From positions 124,001 through 188,000 of the forward strand of contig NZ_JADMLG010000006.1 of NCBI RefSeq assembly GCF_015674855.1: a stretch of 64,000 nucleotides of DNA, in the 5' to 3' direction. Shown in pieces: positions 8,540 through 17,207 of this stretch (position 1 is the stretch's first letter; each line of letters begins with the position of its first letter). The DNA comes from Nocardia bovistercoris (GTDB taxonomy: Bacteria; Actinomycetota; Actinomycetes; Mycobacteriales; Mycobacteriaceae). The position numbers and the translations under genes are program-made. A model generated the notes under the pieces. It did no database searches and was not told the origin of the DNA. It saw only the letters and a program-made list of their open reading frames with translations.

Positions 8540-9304
8540 ATGACCGAAACGACAACCCGCACCGCCGTGGAAGTACTGCATATCGGCGGCCCAACCCTGC
8601 GGCTGCGCTATGCCGACTCGACCTGGCTGACCGATCCCACCTTCGACGAGCCGGGCGAATATCCGGGACCGGTGACCCTGCGCAAACTCACCGGTCCCGC
8701 GCTGGGCCCCGACGAGGTGGGGCCGGTGGACGTGGTGCTGCTCTCCCACGACGAGCACGCCGACAATCTCGACCACTCCGGGCGCGCGTTCCTCGCGAAC
8801 GTGCCGACGGTGCTGTCCACTCCGGGCGCGGCCGAACGCATCGACGGGGTTCGGGGACTGGAGAATTGGGAGGCGGTGACGATCGGCGCCGCTCGGGTGA
8901 CGGCGGCGCCCGCGCTGCACGGCCCGCCGGGGTGCGAGCCGTTCACCGGAATCGTCACCGGATTCGTGCTGACGGCGCCCGACCATCCGACGGTGTACGT
9001 CTCCGGGGACAATGCCTCGGTGCCCGTGGTCGCGCGGATCGCCGAACGCGTCGGTCGCATCGATATCGCGGTCTTGCATGTCGGAGCCGCCAATGTCGAG
9101 CGATTCCCGGAGGACGTGACGCTCAACGCCCGTGCCGCACTCGAGGTGGCGCGGTTGCTCGACGACGCGGTCATCGTCCCCGTCCACGCCGAGGGGTGGG
9201 CGCATTTCAGCGAGACCCTCGACGACCTCGCCCGGGTATTCGACGAAGGCGGCCGCGGGAAGCAACTGCGCATTCCGCCCGTCGGTCGCCCGATGACGGT
9301 GTGA
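8540..9304 (+). CDS. MBL-fold metallo-hydrolase (UlaG/Lactamase_B_2-like)
   Basis: A 254-residue metallo-beta-lactamase-fold protein. The metal motif appears as SHDEHADNLD (HxxxxDN form, first His of HxHxDH changed to SHDEHAD) near residue 70, a later His in APALHGPPG, and an Asp in VSGDNASVP near 155; the C-terminal PVHAEGWAHF supplies the last His. This resembles the Zn-dependent hydrolases around UlaG. Substrate unknown. It is divergent from the GlxA-type regulator and ends before a hairpin. Confidence 0.82.
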   Translation: MTETTTRTAVEVLHIGGPTLRLRYADSTWLTDPTFDEPGEYPGPVTLRKLTGPALGPDEVGPVDVVLLSHDEHADNLDHSGRAFLANVPTVLSTPGAAERIDGVRGLENWEAVTIGAARVTAAPALHGPPGCEPFTGIVTGFVLTAPDHPTVYVSGDNASVPVVARIAERVGRIDIAVLHVGAANVERFPEDVTLNARAALEVARLLDDAVIVPVHAEGWAHFSETLDDLARVFDEGGRGKQLRIPPVGRPMTV

Positions 9305-9394
9305 GTTCGGTTGTCGTCGAGGTGGATCGCGGATACCGCGAGTTCACGACGGCGATGCGGGCGCGACGGTGATTCGGACGGCGCGAAGTCGGGT

Positions 9395-9422
9395 CCCCGC
9401 CTCGGTGTGTGCCGAGGCGGGG
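9395..9422. terminator. Bidirectional hairpin terminator
   Basis: Perfect 11-bp stem CCCCGCCTCGG/CCGAGGCGGGG with a 6-base loop between the convergent MBL hydrolase and LLM monooxygenase genes. Confidence 0.7.
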
Positions 9423-9433
9423 AGCCGGTGCGT

Positions 9434-10732
9434 TCAGAAGCGTTCGCGCAGTGGGCGGTCGGCGGGGGTCGCGCGGTAGATGCCGTGGTCGACCAGGCGG
9501 GGGACGACTTCATCGATGAATTCCCGGATGTCGGCCGCGCCCGCCGAGAACATCAGGTTGAAGCCGCCGACATTGCCGTCCTCGTGCCAGGCCGCGAAGT
9601 CGGCGACGAGGTCGTCGTAGCTGCCGACGAACTTGCGGTGCGTGGCGCCGCCGCGGCCGACGGCTTGGGCGACCACCTCGCGCACGGTGACTCCTGGGCG
9701 CTCCCTGATCCAGTTGTAGAGGCCGACGTAGTTGCCGAAGGTGCTCTTGATCGTCTTCTCGACGTCCTCCGGGCGCGGCAGCAGGTGGGTGGGGAACGGT
9801 TCGTCGAGGTCGCCGAGTGGGACTTCGAGGCCGAACTGCCCCATCGCGTACGGTGCGAGGGGCGCCCAGTCGACATGACTGTCCAGTTCCCGCAGTTTCT
9901 CCTCGGCCTCCTTCGCGGTCCGGCCGAGGAAGGGGATGAGGCCGGGGATGGGCGGGACGGAGCCGGGGGCTCGGCCTTGTTCGAGCAGGGCCTTGTCCAG
10001 CGTCTCGCGGTAGGCGGCGGCGCTTTCGCGGGTGGAGGAGTTGGTGAACACCATCTCGGCGTATTTGGCGGCGACCGCGATGCCGGGTCCCGAACCGCCC
10101 GCCTGCGCGATGAGGGGTCGGCCCTGCCTGCTCGGCGCGATATTGAGCGCGCCCGCGACCTGGAACCGCTCGCCACGGTGTTCGATCGGTTCGGCGTAGA
10201 ACCGGGTGTGGCCGTCGGGATCGCGGCGCAGTTCCCGGTTGTCCCACAGCGCCCGCAGGACCTGGAGGAATTCGTCGGCCCGCTGATAGCGCGCCTCGCG
10301 ATCCAGATGGTGTTCCAGGCTGTAGTTCAGCGCGAACCGGTCGACCACGGAGGTGACCGCGTTGTACCCGGCGCGACCGTCGGATGCCTGGTCGAGCGAG
10401 GCGAGCAGGCGGGCCAGGTTGTACGGGTCGTAGAAGGTTGTCGACGCCGTCGCGATCAGGCCGACGTATTTCGTGTGCTGGGAGATCGCGGTCAGCGCGG
10501 TGATGGGCTCGGCGGGGCCGCCGTCGAAGGCCGGGGATCCCTGCAAGCCCGGGATGTCGCCGACGAACAGCGCGGTGAACAGGCCCTCGTCGCCGAACTT
10601 GCCGTACTCGAGCAGGCGTTCGAATGTGCTGCGTTCGGGAATCCCCTGCGCGCGTTCGTATTTATAGGCGCCCTGGTGCAGGTTGAGGTCGTTGGCCACC
10701 AGGTTCAGATGTAGGTAACGGCGCTCCGCCAT
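9434..10732 (-). CDS. LLM-class flavin-dependent monooxygenase (NtaA/SnaA/DszA group)
   Basis: A 432-residue bacterial-luciferase-like monooxygenase. The start MAERRYLHLNLVANDLNLHQGAY, the segment GLIATASTTFYDPYNLARLLASLDQASDGRAGYNAVTS and RYQRADEFLQVLRALW are hallmarks of the NtaA/SnaA/DszA/nitrilotriacetate monooxygenase group, which use FMNH2 and oxygen supplied by a separate flavin reductase. QAGGSGPGIAVAAKYAEMVF binds the flavin phosphate in this family. No reductase gene is nearby. Such enzymes oxidise sulfonates, aromatic acids or chelators. A 25-base inverted repeat lies 89 bases upstream. Confidence 0.9.
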   Translation of the reverse strand: MAERRYLHLNLVANDLNLHQGAYKYERAQGIPERSTFERLLEYGKFGDEGLFTALFVGDIPGLQGSPAFDGGPAEPITALTAISQHTKYVGLIATASTTFYDPYNLARLLASLDQASDGRAGYNAVTSVVDRFALNYSLEHHLDREARYQRADEFLQVLRALWDNRELRRDPDGHTRFYAEPIEHRGERFQVAGALNIAPSRQGRPLIAQAGGSGPGIAVAAKYAEMVFTNSSTRESAAAYRETLDKALLEQGRAPGSVPPIPGLIPFLGRTAKEAEEKLRELDSHVDWAPLAPYAMGQFGLEVPLGDLDEPFPTHLLPRPEDVEKTIKSTFGNYVGLYNWIRERPGVTVREVVAQAVGRGGATHRKFVGSYDDLVADFAAWHEDGNVGGFNLMFSAGAADIREFIDEVVPRLVDHGIYRATPADRPLRERF

Positions 10733-10820
10733 CGGGGGCTCCTGTCGTGAATCGTTCCGGTGTAGAGGCGTGTTCAGCGTGGCGCGCGGGTAGCGGCTGG
10801 TCGAGATCGGAGATTCCGAC

Positions 10821-10845
10821 CGAATGAGAGCATAGTTCTCATTCG
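10821..10845. promoter_or_regulatory. Operator-like inverted repeat upstream of the LLM monooxygenase
   Basis: CGAATGAGA (10821-10829) and TCTCATTCG (10837-10845) are perfect arms around 7 bases, in a short AT-richer tract about 90 bases upstream of the LLM gene. It looks like a regulator site or a weak terminator of the gene ending at 10907, which is transcribed the same way. Confidence 0.45.
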
Positions 10846-10906
10846 TAGAGAATGGCGATATCGCGTTGGTCGATTTCCGCAGCGGCCCGGAGGGAACTCG
10901 AAGGTT

Positions 10907-12130
10907 TCAGGCGGCAGGCGGCGCGGCGGACCGTGGCGATCGGGGGCGCAGTTCGCGAGCGATCGGGAACCAGAGCAGTGCGAGGAAGGCGAGCGCGATG
11001 GCGTGCCACGGAAGCCGCCACCACCATCCGACCACCGGGGCGAACGCCGTTTCCGCATCGGGTCTGGGTTCGGCGAAGGACCAGGCGAGGAACGCGTCGC
11101 CGATGGGGAGCGCGCCGAGGGCGTACCGTTTGGAGTCGCCGAGCGTGATCGGCACGCCGAGACTTTCTCCCAGGCCGGTGAGCGAGTTCGCGAGGGGTTC
11201 GTCGCCGTGCGCGCGGGCCGCGCCGAGGGTGACCACCGTCGCCGATACGCTGATGCCGAGGACGAGCGGGCCGGAATCCACGTCACCCGCGCCGTCTCGG
11301 CCGCGCGGATACTCTCGCACGCCGGGCAGACCGAGTGGGGTATCGATGAATTCTCGGCGGAACGTGTCGTATTGCTGATTCGCCCAAGCGGTGTCGATCT
11401 CGGGCAGGAATCGTTGGATGATCGCCTGCGAGGAACCGCGCGCGCCCTCGCGAACGGGGGTGACGGAGTGCGGCATGAGTCCGGTGTCGGGGTCGAGGGA
11501 AGCCTTCGCGGCGGTGAGCCATCGGGCGACCACCGATTCGAATCGCGACCCGATCACCCGATCGTGTATTCGCAACGCCGCCACCGCCACGACATTGTCG
11601 ACCGGCCAAGCCTGCCCCGGATAGGCCGCGAGGAACGGGCCGTCGGCGTCGAACGCCGCCGCGAGCGCTTCGCAGTCGGCGGTGAACCTTTCTGTCTCCG
11701 GCGCGCCCGCGCCCGCGAGTTCGATCACCGCTCCGCGCAGTCGGCTGGACCATCCCACATAGAAGACTCCGTACGCCGGACGTGACCGCGCATCGAAAAC
11801 CGCACGCCCCGAAGGAGAATCCAGACGCTGCAAAGCCCAGCGCGCCTCCCGCACCGCTTGGTCGCGGTAGTTCGCTTGTTCGCGCGCCACATCCGTCCAC
11901 GCCAATCCGTAGAGGACATGCGAGAAGACGTACCCCTCGGGGAACATGCTCTGCATTTCGCCCCCGAGTCCGGAATCCAAACGTTCACGGAGAAAACGCA
12001 ATTGGGCGACGATCTCGGTGTGTGACTGCTCCTGCCGATACATCCGGACCTGCGGGACGAACAGCGCCACCGCGAGCAGGACCGCGACGACGACATACAT
12101 CGCCCGGAAGAAGTGCCGAAGAGAGCTCAC
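10907..12130 (-). CDS. Membrane-anchored protein, possible helical-barrel enzyme
   Basis: A 407-residue protein. Residues 11-28 form an N-terminal membrane helix (MYVVVAVLLAVALFVPQV) and about 370-388 a C-terminal one, with a basic proline-rich tail. The external part between them contains regularly spaced segments such as FPEGYVFSHVLYGLAWTDVA, PAYGVFYVGWSSRLRGAVIEL and YPGQAWPVDNVVAVAALRIHD, which suggest an alpha/alpha-toroid as in linalool dehydratase/isomerase-like proteins. That link rests on memory of the family pattern and is weak. The GTG at 12130 was chosen because it directly precedes the membrane helix. Function unknown. Confidence 0.6.
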   Translation of the reverse strand: MSSLRHFFRAMYVVVAVLLAVALFVPQVRMYRQEQSHTEIVAQLRFLRERLDSGLGGEMQSMFPEGYVFSHVLYGLAWTDVAREQANYRDQAVREARWALQRLDSPSGRAVFDARSRPAYGVFYVGWSSRLRGAVIELAGAGAPETERFTADCEALAAAFDADGPFLAAYPGQAWPVDNVVAVAALRIHDRVIGSRFESVVARWLTAAKASLDPDTGLMPHSVTPVREGARGSSQAIIQRFLPEIDTAWANQQYDTFRREFIDTPLGLPGVREYPRGRDGAGDVDSGPLVLGISVSATVVTLGAARAHGDEPLANSLTGLGESLGVPITLGDSKRYALGALPIGDAFLAWSFAEPRPDAETAFAPVVGWWWRLPWHAIALAFLALLWFPIARELRPRSPRSAAPPAA

Positions 12131-12363
12131 GGCCCCACCGTAATCTCGCCTCGATCCCGGCCGCGTCGTATCGACGGCCTGCCCGCCGCGGCCGGGTGGC
12201 CCGGAGCGGCGACCCTGGGCCCGAACGGCAGGGGGTAGGCCAACGCAAGTAGACGCGGAGTTCGTCGGGGGTTCGCCCTGGTCGGACAGGCGGACCGCAC
12301 CGCAGACAACAACCCTGTTCGACCGATCAGTAGAAGACATCCGAGGCGGTGTGCACCCAGTTT

Positions 12364-12405
12364 CTGACAGTCGGCATTTATTTTACAGTTGTCAGTTAGA
12401 TGCCG
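12364..12405. promoter_or_regulatory. Candidate TetR operator with interleaved inverted repeats
   Basis: Two nested inverted repeats overlap: CTGACA (12364-12369) with TGTCAG (12390-12395), and CGGCAT (12372-12377) with ATGCCG (12400-12405). They lie 19-60 bases upstream of the TetR ATG in an AT-rich patch, suitable for autoregulation. Confidence 0.4.
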
Positions 12406-12423
12406 AGTGTCTATATTCGGTGC

Positions 12424-13014
12424 ATGTCCACTGCTTCCCAGCCGAAGCCGGTCCGTCAGGATCGGCGGGTGCGCCGGTCGCGTGCGGCGTTGTTCGCGGC
12501 GGCCGTGCGTCTGGTGTCGGAGCGGGGCAGTACTTCGGTGTCGATCACCGAACTCGCCGAAGCGGCGGATATGAGTCGTCAAGCGGTGTATTCCCAGTTC
12601 GAGGACCGGGATTCGCTGTTCGTGGCCGCCGGGGTCGACCTCATGGAACGGGAGCTGTTCCCGGAACTGTCGCGGTGCGCGGACGGCGGTCCGCATGCCA
12701 TGGCCTTGGTCGGCGCCGAACATCTGGCCCGGCACCGTGCGTACTACCGCGCCTTGGCCACCGGCTCCTGCGCCTATGCCGTCAAACAGGCGGTGATCAA
12801 TACCGTGGCGGCGTGGCAGGCGGGTCTCGACCGTCCGCTCGCGCCGGGACTCGACCTGAGTGGCGCGGACGTCATGACCACATTCCTGGTCGGCGGCATG
12901 TTCGCCGTGTTCAGCCAGTGGCTGATCGACGGCGATGAGCCGCCCGACCCGCACCGGGTCACCGATCAGGTGCTCGGCGTTGCCGCCGCGCTGCGCCGCT
13001 TCGGAGCGGAGTAG
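12424..13014 (+). CDS. TetR-family transcriptional regulator
   Basis: A 196-residue TetR regulator: the N-terminal helix-turn-helix is RAALFAAAVRLVSERGSTSVSITELAEAADMSRQAVYSQFEDRDSLF. The ATG giving MSTASQPKPVRQDRR was chosen because the residues before it do not belong to the family and the operator-like repeats lie upstream. The ligand domain is not specific to a known class. The secreted esterase gene follows 114 bases downstream and could be its target. Confidence 0.88.
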   Translation: MSTASQPKPVRQDRRVRRSRAALFAAAVRLVSERGSTSVSITELAEAADMSRQAVYSQFEDRDSLFVAAGVDLMERELFPELSRCADGGPHAMALVGAEHLARHRAYYRALATGSCAYAVKQAVINTVAAWQAGLDRPLAPGLDLSGADVMTTFLVGGMFAVFSQWLIDGDEPPDPHRVTDQVLGVAAALRRFGAE

Positions 13015-13128
13015 CCGACCGGCGAAATCGCGGAACCGACGGCACGTGAACGGTATTCGCGCGTCGGGACCGCCAGTGCTGTCTCCGTCGCCACCGATGA
13101 CGACGGGACCTATCGGAGAAGGTGTTCC

Positions 13129-14244
13129 ATGCACAGACACGATGACCCCACCGCCGCGCCAGGCGCCTCGGACAACGTGCCCGCGCCGCCGCGCAACGCC
13201 CGCCGCCGAGCGCGGACGATCGCCATGCTTGCCGCCGCTGTCGCCGCCGCGGCTGTGCTGTCCCCCACCGCGGTTCTGTCCCCCACCGCCGCGGCCGAAC
13301 CCGCCTCGGCGACCGAACCGGTGCCCTCGCGCGGCTGCGGCACGTCGACCACCGGGCCCGGCCAGTCGATCAACCTCTTCGAGGCCGCGGGGCGCACCGG
13401 CAGTTTCATCCTCGACGTGCCGCCGTCGGCTCCCGGTACCCCGCTGCCGGTCGTATTCGACGTGCACGGCTACCTGCAACCCGCGCTCATGCAGCGGCAA
13501 TGGAGCGGGGTCGGCGACTTCGGCATGCGCAACGGATTCGTGACCGTCACCCCCGAGGTGTACGACGGATTGCCGAGGTGGGACTTCAGCGACGGCGGGC
13601 GCGATATCGCCTACCTGTCGGCCCTGTTGACCCATGTCGAGCAGACCCTGTGCGTCGACCGGCGGCGCGTCTACATGACCGGGCTGTCCATGGGCGCGTT
13701 CACGACCTCGTCGGTGGCCTGCCAACTCTCGGATCGCTTCGCCGCCGTCGCGCCGGTCGCGGGCCTTCAGGACTTCTCGTGGTGCAGGCCGACCAGGCCG
13801 GTTCCCGTCGTCGCGTTCCACGGCACCGCGGACACCTTCCTCGCCTATACCGGCGGCATGGGACCGGTCGGAGAGGCGCTGCCCGCCACCGACGGCTCCG
13901 CCCGCACCGCCGCGCAGCAGCATGCCGCCGACCCCGACACCGACCTGCTGCCCAAGCCCGTCGGCATCCCGGAGCAGGCCGCGATGTGGGCCGCCCGCAA
14001 CGGATGCGGCGGCGCACCGGCGACCGGACCGGTCACCGGTGACGTGACCCGCACGGTCTTCGCGTGCGGCGCCGACGCCTCGGTCGAGCTGTACACCATC
14101 GACGGCGGCGGCCACACCTGGCCGGGCGGGGACACGAGCACGGTGCCGACACCGCTGGTCGGCAAGGTCGCGAGCTCGATCAGCGCGACCCAAATCATCT
14201 GGGACTTCTTCCGCGCCCATCCGCTACGCGGACCGATCGCCTGA
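13129..14244 (+). CDS. Secreted esterase of the PHB-depolymerase/LpqC group
   Basis: A 371-residue exported alpha/beta-hydrolase. The N-terminus has an unusually long basic region (RNARRRARTIAML) before the hydrophobic core, with a doubled ...VLSPTA element. GLSMGAF gives the nucleophile Ser187; the catalytic His is in DGGGHTWPGG near the C-terminus, and the Asp probably in FHGTADTFLAY. This pattern is typical of polyhydroxybutyrate depolymerase/feruloyl-esterase-like secreted enzymes. GGAGAAGG precedes the ATG. The real substrate cannot be told. A clear hairpin follows the gene. Confidence 0.85.
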   Translation: MHRHDDPTAAPGASDNVPAPPRNARRRARTIAMLAAAVAAAAVLSPTAVLSPTAAAEPASATEPVPSRGCGTSTTGPGQSINLFEAAGRTGSFILDVPPSAPGTPLPVVFDVHGYLQPALMQRQWSGVGDFGMRNGFVTVTPEVYDGLPRWDFSDGGRDIAYLSALLTHVEQTLCVDRRRVYMTGLSMGAFTTSSVACQLSDRFAAVAPVAGLQDFSWCRPTRPVPVVAFHGTADTFLAYTGGMGPVGEALPATDGSARTAAQQHAADPDTDLLPKPVGIPEQAAMWAARNGCGGAPATGPVTGDVTRTVFACGADASVELYTIDGGGHTWPGGDTSTVPTPLVGKVASSISATQIIWDFFRAHPLRGPIA

Positions 14245-14257
14245 TCCCTCCACACCC

Positions 14258-14288
14258 GAAAGCGCGGGCCCGCCGGGTCCGCGCTTTC
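14258..14288 (+). terminator. Hairpin terminator of the secreted esterase
   Basis: GAAAGCGCGG (14258-14267) pairs with CCGCGCTTTC (14279-14288), 14 bases after the stop codon. Confidence 0.7.
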
Positions 14289-14520
14289 CGCGCGGGCAGA
14301 TCCCGGGCCCGCGCCGGTCCTGCCTGGTGACAACGTCTTTCGAGCGATCGACACCGGGTGGCGCACCCGGCTGCGTCGTCCGTCCGAGCCACACCACCCC
14401 GCCGCGCGTTCCCGTGAACTGTCACAGGCACAATGAGACGTGTTACAGCGGACAGAAGTGTCCGGAAGGGTTCGACCCGAGCACACAACGGTCGACACAC
14501 GGACTCACGGAGGACGAGGA

Positions 14521-15339
14521 ATGAGCGAATCTCCGCACGGCGTATTCGTGGCGGACGGCGACACGTATGTGCCGACCCAGCTCGCCCGCGGCCCCTGGGG
14601 CGATTTCATGAGCGGTCAGTACGTGGGCGGCCTGCTGGCCTCGGTGATCGAGCGCGGCGTCAACGACGACGACCTGCATCCGACGCGGGTGACCGTCGAC
14701 CTGTCGGGCCGCGCCGCGCTCGAGCCGGTCACGGTGCGCACCACCGTGCTGCGCGACGGTTCGCGCATCCGGCTCGTCGACGCCGAGATGGTCCAGGGTG
14801 ACAAGGTCGTCGCCCATGCCCGCGCGGTCTACCTGCGGCGCGGCGAGCAATCCGCCAACGAGATCTGGACCGCGCCGGTGACGATGCCGCCGCTGCCGGA
14901 GGTGCCGTCAACTCCGCCGCCAGGCTCGGCAAGTCACGGCTTCATCTACAGCGCCGACAACCTCGACGATCCCGGCGCCGACCTGCGGGTCTGGGAGAAC
15001 GCGAGCCAGAAGTTCATCTGGTTGACCTATCTGACCCCGCTGATCAGCGGCGAGAAACTGACGCCGCTCACCCGCGCGATCATGGTCGCCGACTCCGCGA
15101 GCGCCGTGGCGAACTACGGCTCCACCGGACTGCATTTCATCAACGCCGACTACACGGTGACCCTCGCCCGCCTGCCCGAAGGGCCGTCGCTCGGCATGGC
15201 GGGCCTGACCCAGCACAGCGAGGCGGGCGTCGCCACGGGTTCGGTCGCGCTGTTCGACAAGCACGGGTCGATCGGCACCGTCGTGACCGTCGGCATCGCC
15301 AATCGCGGTTTCCGGCCAGGAACGTCGAAACGCGACTGA
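14521..15339 (+). CDS. Acyl-CoA thioesterase-family protein (double hot dog)
   Basis: A 272-residue protein resembling TesB/4HBT_3-type thioesterases: an N-terminal hot-dog half with GPWGDFMSGQYVGGLLASVIER and RVTVDLSGRAALEPVTVRT, and a C-terminal half with AIMVADSASAVANYGSTGLHFINADYTVTLARLP. These enzymes hydrolyse acyl-CoA; the chain length is not readable. GGAGGACGAGGA precedes the ATG. Its stop lies 4 bases from the end of the convergent DUF3556 gene, with no room for a separate terminator. Confidence 0.78.
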   Translation: MSESPHGVFVADGDTYVPTQLARGPWGDFMSGQYVGGLLASVIERGVNDDDLHPTRVTVDLSGRAALEPVTVRTTVLRDGSRIRLVDAEMVQGDKVVAHARAVYLRRGEQSANEIWTAPVTMPPLPEVPSTPPPGSASHGFIYSADNLDDPGADLRVWENASQKFIWLTYLTPLISGEKLTPLTRAIMVADSASAVANYGSTGLHFINADYTVTLARLPEGPSLGMAGLTQHSEAGVATGSVALFDKHGSIGTVVTVGIANRGFRPGTSKRD

Positions 15340-15343
15340 GCGC

Positions 15344-17068
15344 TCAGTCGCCGACGTGCACCGGCAGCATGTCGTCCCACGGCTGCCGGGTCACCATGTC
15401 GGCGACCTCGACGTATCCGTGTTCGAACTCGCCGGTGGCGGCGTCGACGAGACGATACCGCTGACGCCCGCGATGGATCGGTTGCGCGTCGAGCACGACG
15501 ACGCGCACCTCTCCCGGTTCGAAACCGCAACGCTGCTGCAGCGCGGCGACCAGCTGTTCGTCGCTCATGTGACCGTCGCCGAAATTCCATCCGAGGGCGG
15601 TGCTCACGATGCGTTCGCCGTCGGTGAGCGTGTACTGGTCCTCGTCGTGTCCGGCCATGGCGCGGTGCGCGAGGGTGAACAGCGCGCGGCCGTGGGTGTT
15701 GAAGGCGCGGAACGCGTATCCCATGAACATCGGGATCTGCGCGGCTTCCTTACTTCCGTAGAACCGTTCCAACTGCGCGGCGGGCATGCTCGCGATGGCG
15801 ACGATCCCGTTCGCGATCTTCTCGTTCGCCGACTCCGTCAGGCACCACAGCGAGGTGTCCCAGTTCCCGGCGTAGTAGCGCATACCAGGCAGGAACGACA
15901 CCTTGCGCGGAAACAGGTTGCCTGCCACCACGACTCCCGCCGACACCGCGAACAACAGGATCGGCAGCGGCGTGTCGAGATCGGTCGGCCCGACCCGCGG
16001 GTGGCCGAGGAACAGCGACACCACCGCGAAGATCATGAACACGTTCCATTCCAGCGGCACGCCCATCGGGATCGAGGACAGGATCGCGAAGTGGAAGCAG
16101 ATCATCGCCGCGGCCGCGATCGCCGTCGGCAGGCCGCCGTGGGTGCAGAGCAGGACCAACGGCACCAGCCCCTCGACGGCGGTGGACAGGTGCGCGATCA
16201 CCCGTGATCGCCTGCCGGGGCGCAGATCGTCGGGGAAGCGCTCGAAGAATTTCCGTTTCACCGACCGCGATCGCAGGACCGGGTTGTTGCTCATCATGGT
16301 CGAGATGACGAACGGGAAGTGCTTGGTGAGTTTGGAGGTCGCCGCGCCCATCCAGATCACCACGCACACCAGTTTCGCGGCGATGATCATGTCCACGCCG
16401 TATCCGGCGAACAGGAACGCGACGGTGAGCGCGCCGTAGACTTCGCCGCGCGCGGCCAGGAACACGACCTTGTCGCGCAGGCCGAGCACCGCGAGCAGGC
16501 CGAGCACACCCCAGATCTGCCAGGTCGGCAGGACGCCCGCCGCGGTGCCGAGCGCGGGCATCGGCCCGGTGCCGTCGGAGCAGATCGCGACGGCGAGCAC
16601 GATCAGCAGCGCGGCGTAGAGCAGCGCGTCGACCGGTGTGCGCGCGGTGCCCGCGGTGAGCGGAACGCGGTTCGGCCACGGTGGCAGTCGGATGGTGCCG
16701 GGGCGCAGCCAGTACAGGATCGAGCCCATGGGCGGGAGGAAGCGATTGTTGAGCGGGCCGAATCCGCAGCCGAGGCCGATCACCTCGAACAGCATCGTGT
16801 ACAGCACGATCTTCTCGAAGACGATGGGCTCGTCGTACCATCCCGCGATATCGGTGAATCCGCCGATATCGGCGGTGGTCGCGGCGACCAGCCAGGCGCC
16901 GAGGACATAGAGCCCGATCTTCACGACGTAGAACAGGTGCAGCGCGACGGGCGCGCCGAACCCGACCTCGGCCCAGTGCCGCGCCATCGGCTCGATCTTC
17001 TCGGCCCTGGTGCCCTTGTTCCATTCCTCGAAGTCGATGGCGGGCACGTCCTGCTTCCAGAATCCCAT
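15344..17068 (-). CDS. DUF3556 multi-pass membrane protein
   Basis: A 574-residue protein beginning MGFWKQDVPAIDFEEWNKGTRAEKI, the standard start of DUF3556 proteins of mycolic-acid actinomycetes. About ten membrane helices span residues 45-400 (for example FYVVKIGLYVLGAWLVAATT and LVPLVLLCTHGGLPTAIAAAAMICFHFAIL), followed by a soluble C-terminal domain of about 170 residues. The family has no settled function. It is divergent from the flavin monooxygenase gene with 139 bases between, a layout implying common regulation. An upstream in-frame start was rejected because its 33 extra residues are not family-like. Confidence 0.85.
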   Translation of the reverse strand: MGFWKQDVPAIDFEEWNKGTRAEKIEPMARHWAEVGFGAPVALHLFYVVKIGLYVLGAWLVAATTADIGGFTDIAGWYDEPIVFEKIVLYTMLFEVIGLGCGFGPLNNRFLPPMGSILYWLRPGTIRLPPWPNRVPLTAGTARTPVDALLYAALLIVLAVAICSDGTGPMPALGTAAGVLPTWQIWGVLGLLAVLGLRDKVVFLAARGEVYGALTVAFLFAGYGVDMIIAAKLVCVVIWMGAATSKLTKHFPFVISTMMSNNPVLRSRSVKRKFFERFPDDLRPGRRSRVIAHLSTAVEGLVPLVLLCTHGGLPTAIAAAAMICFHFAILSSIPMGVPLEWNVFMIFAVVSLFLGHPRVGPTDLDTPLPILLFAVSAGVVVAGNLFPRKVSFLPGMRYYAGNWDTSLWCLTESANEKIANGIVAIASMPAAQLERFYGSKEAAQIPMFMGYAFRAFNTHGRALFTLAHRAMAGHDEDQYTLTDGERIVSTALGWNFGDGHMSDEQLVAALQQRCGFEPGEVRVVVLDAQPIHRGRQRYRLVDAATGEFEHGYVEVADMVTRQPWDDMLPVHVGD

Positions 17069-17151
17069 CGACTCTCCATTGCCTCTCGATGAGCCCCCGA
17101 CGGGCCGAGCATCCCACAGTGACCCACGCCACTGCGACGAACTTCTCGAGG

Positions 17152-17177
17152 TTGACAGATGAGACATGTAGTGTCAA
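17152..17177. promoter_or_regulatory. Inverted repeat between DUF3556 and monooxygenase genes
   Basis: TTGACA (17152-17157) and TGTCAA (17172-17177) are perfect arms around 14 bases containing ACATGT. The left arm is also a perfect -35 box for the monooxygenase direction. Likely a shared operator/promoter for the divergent pair; a candidate target of the TetR at 18776. Confidence 0.45.
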
Positions 17178-17207
17178 TCATGTCCATACCGAGGGAACGG
17201 GGCAGGC

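Noticed and set aside
9311..10714. Long plus-strand frame opposite the LLM monooxygenase
   Set aside because: Antisense shadow; the minus strand encodes a complete luciferase-like monooxygenase.
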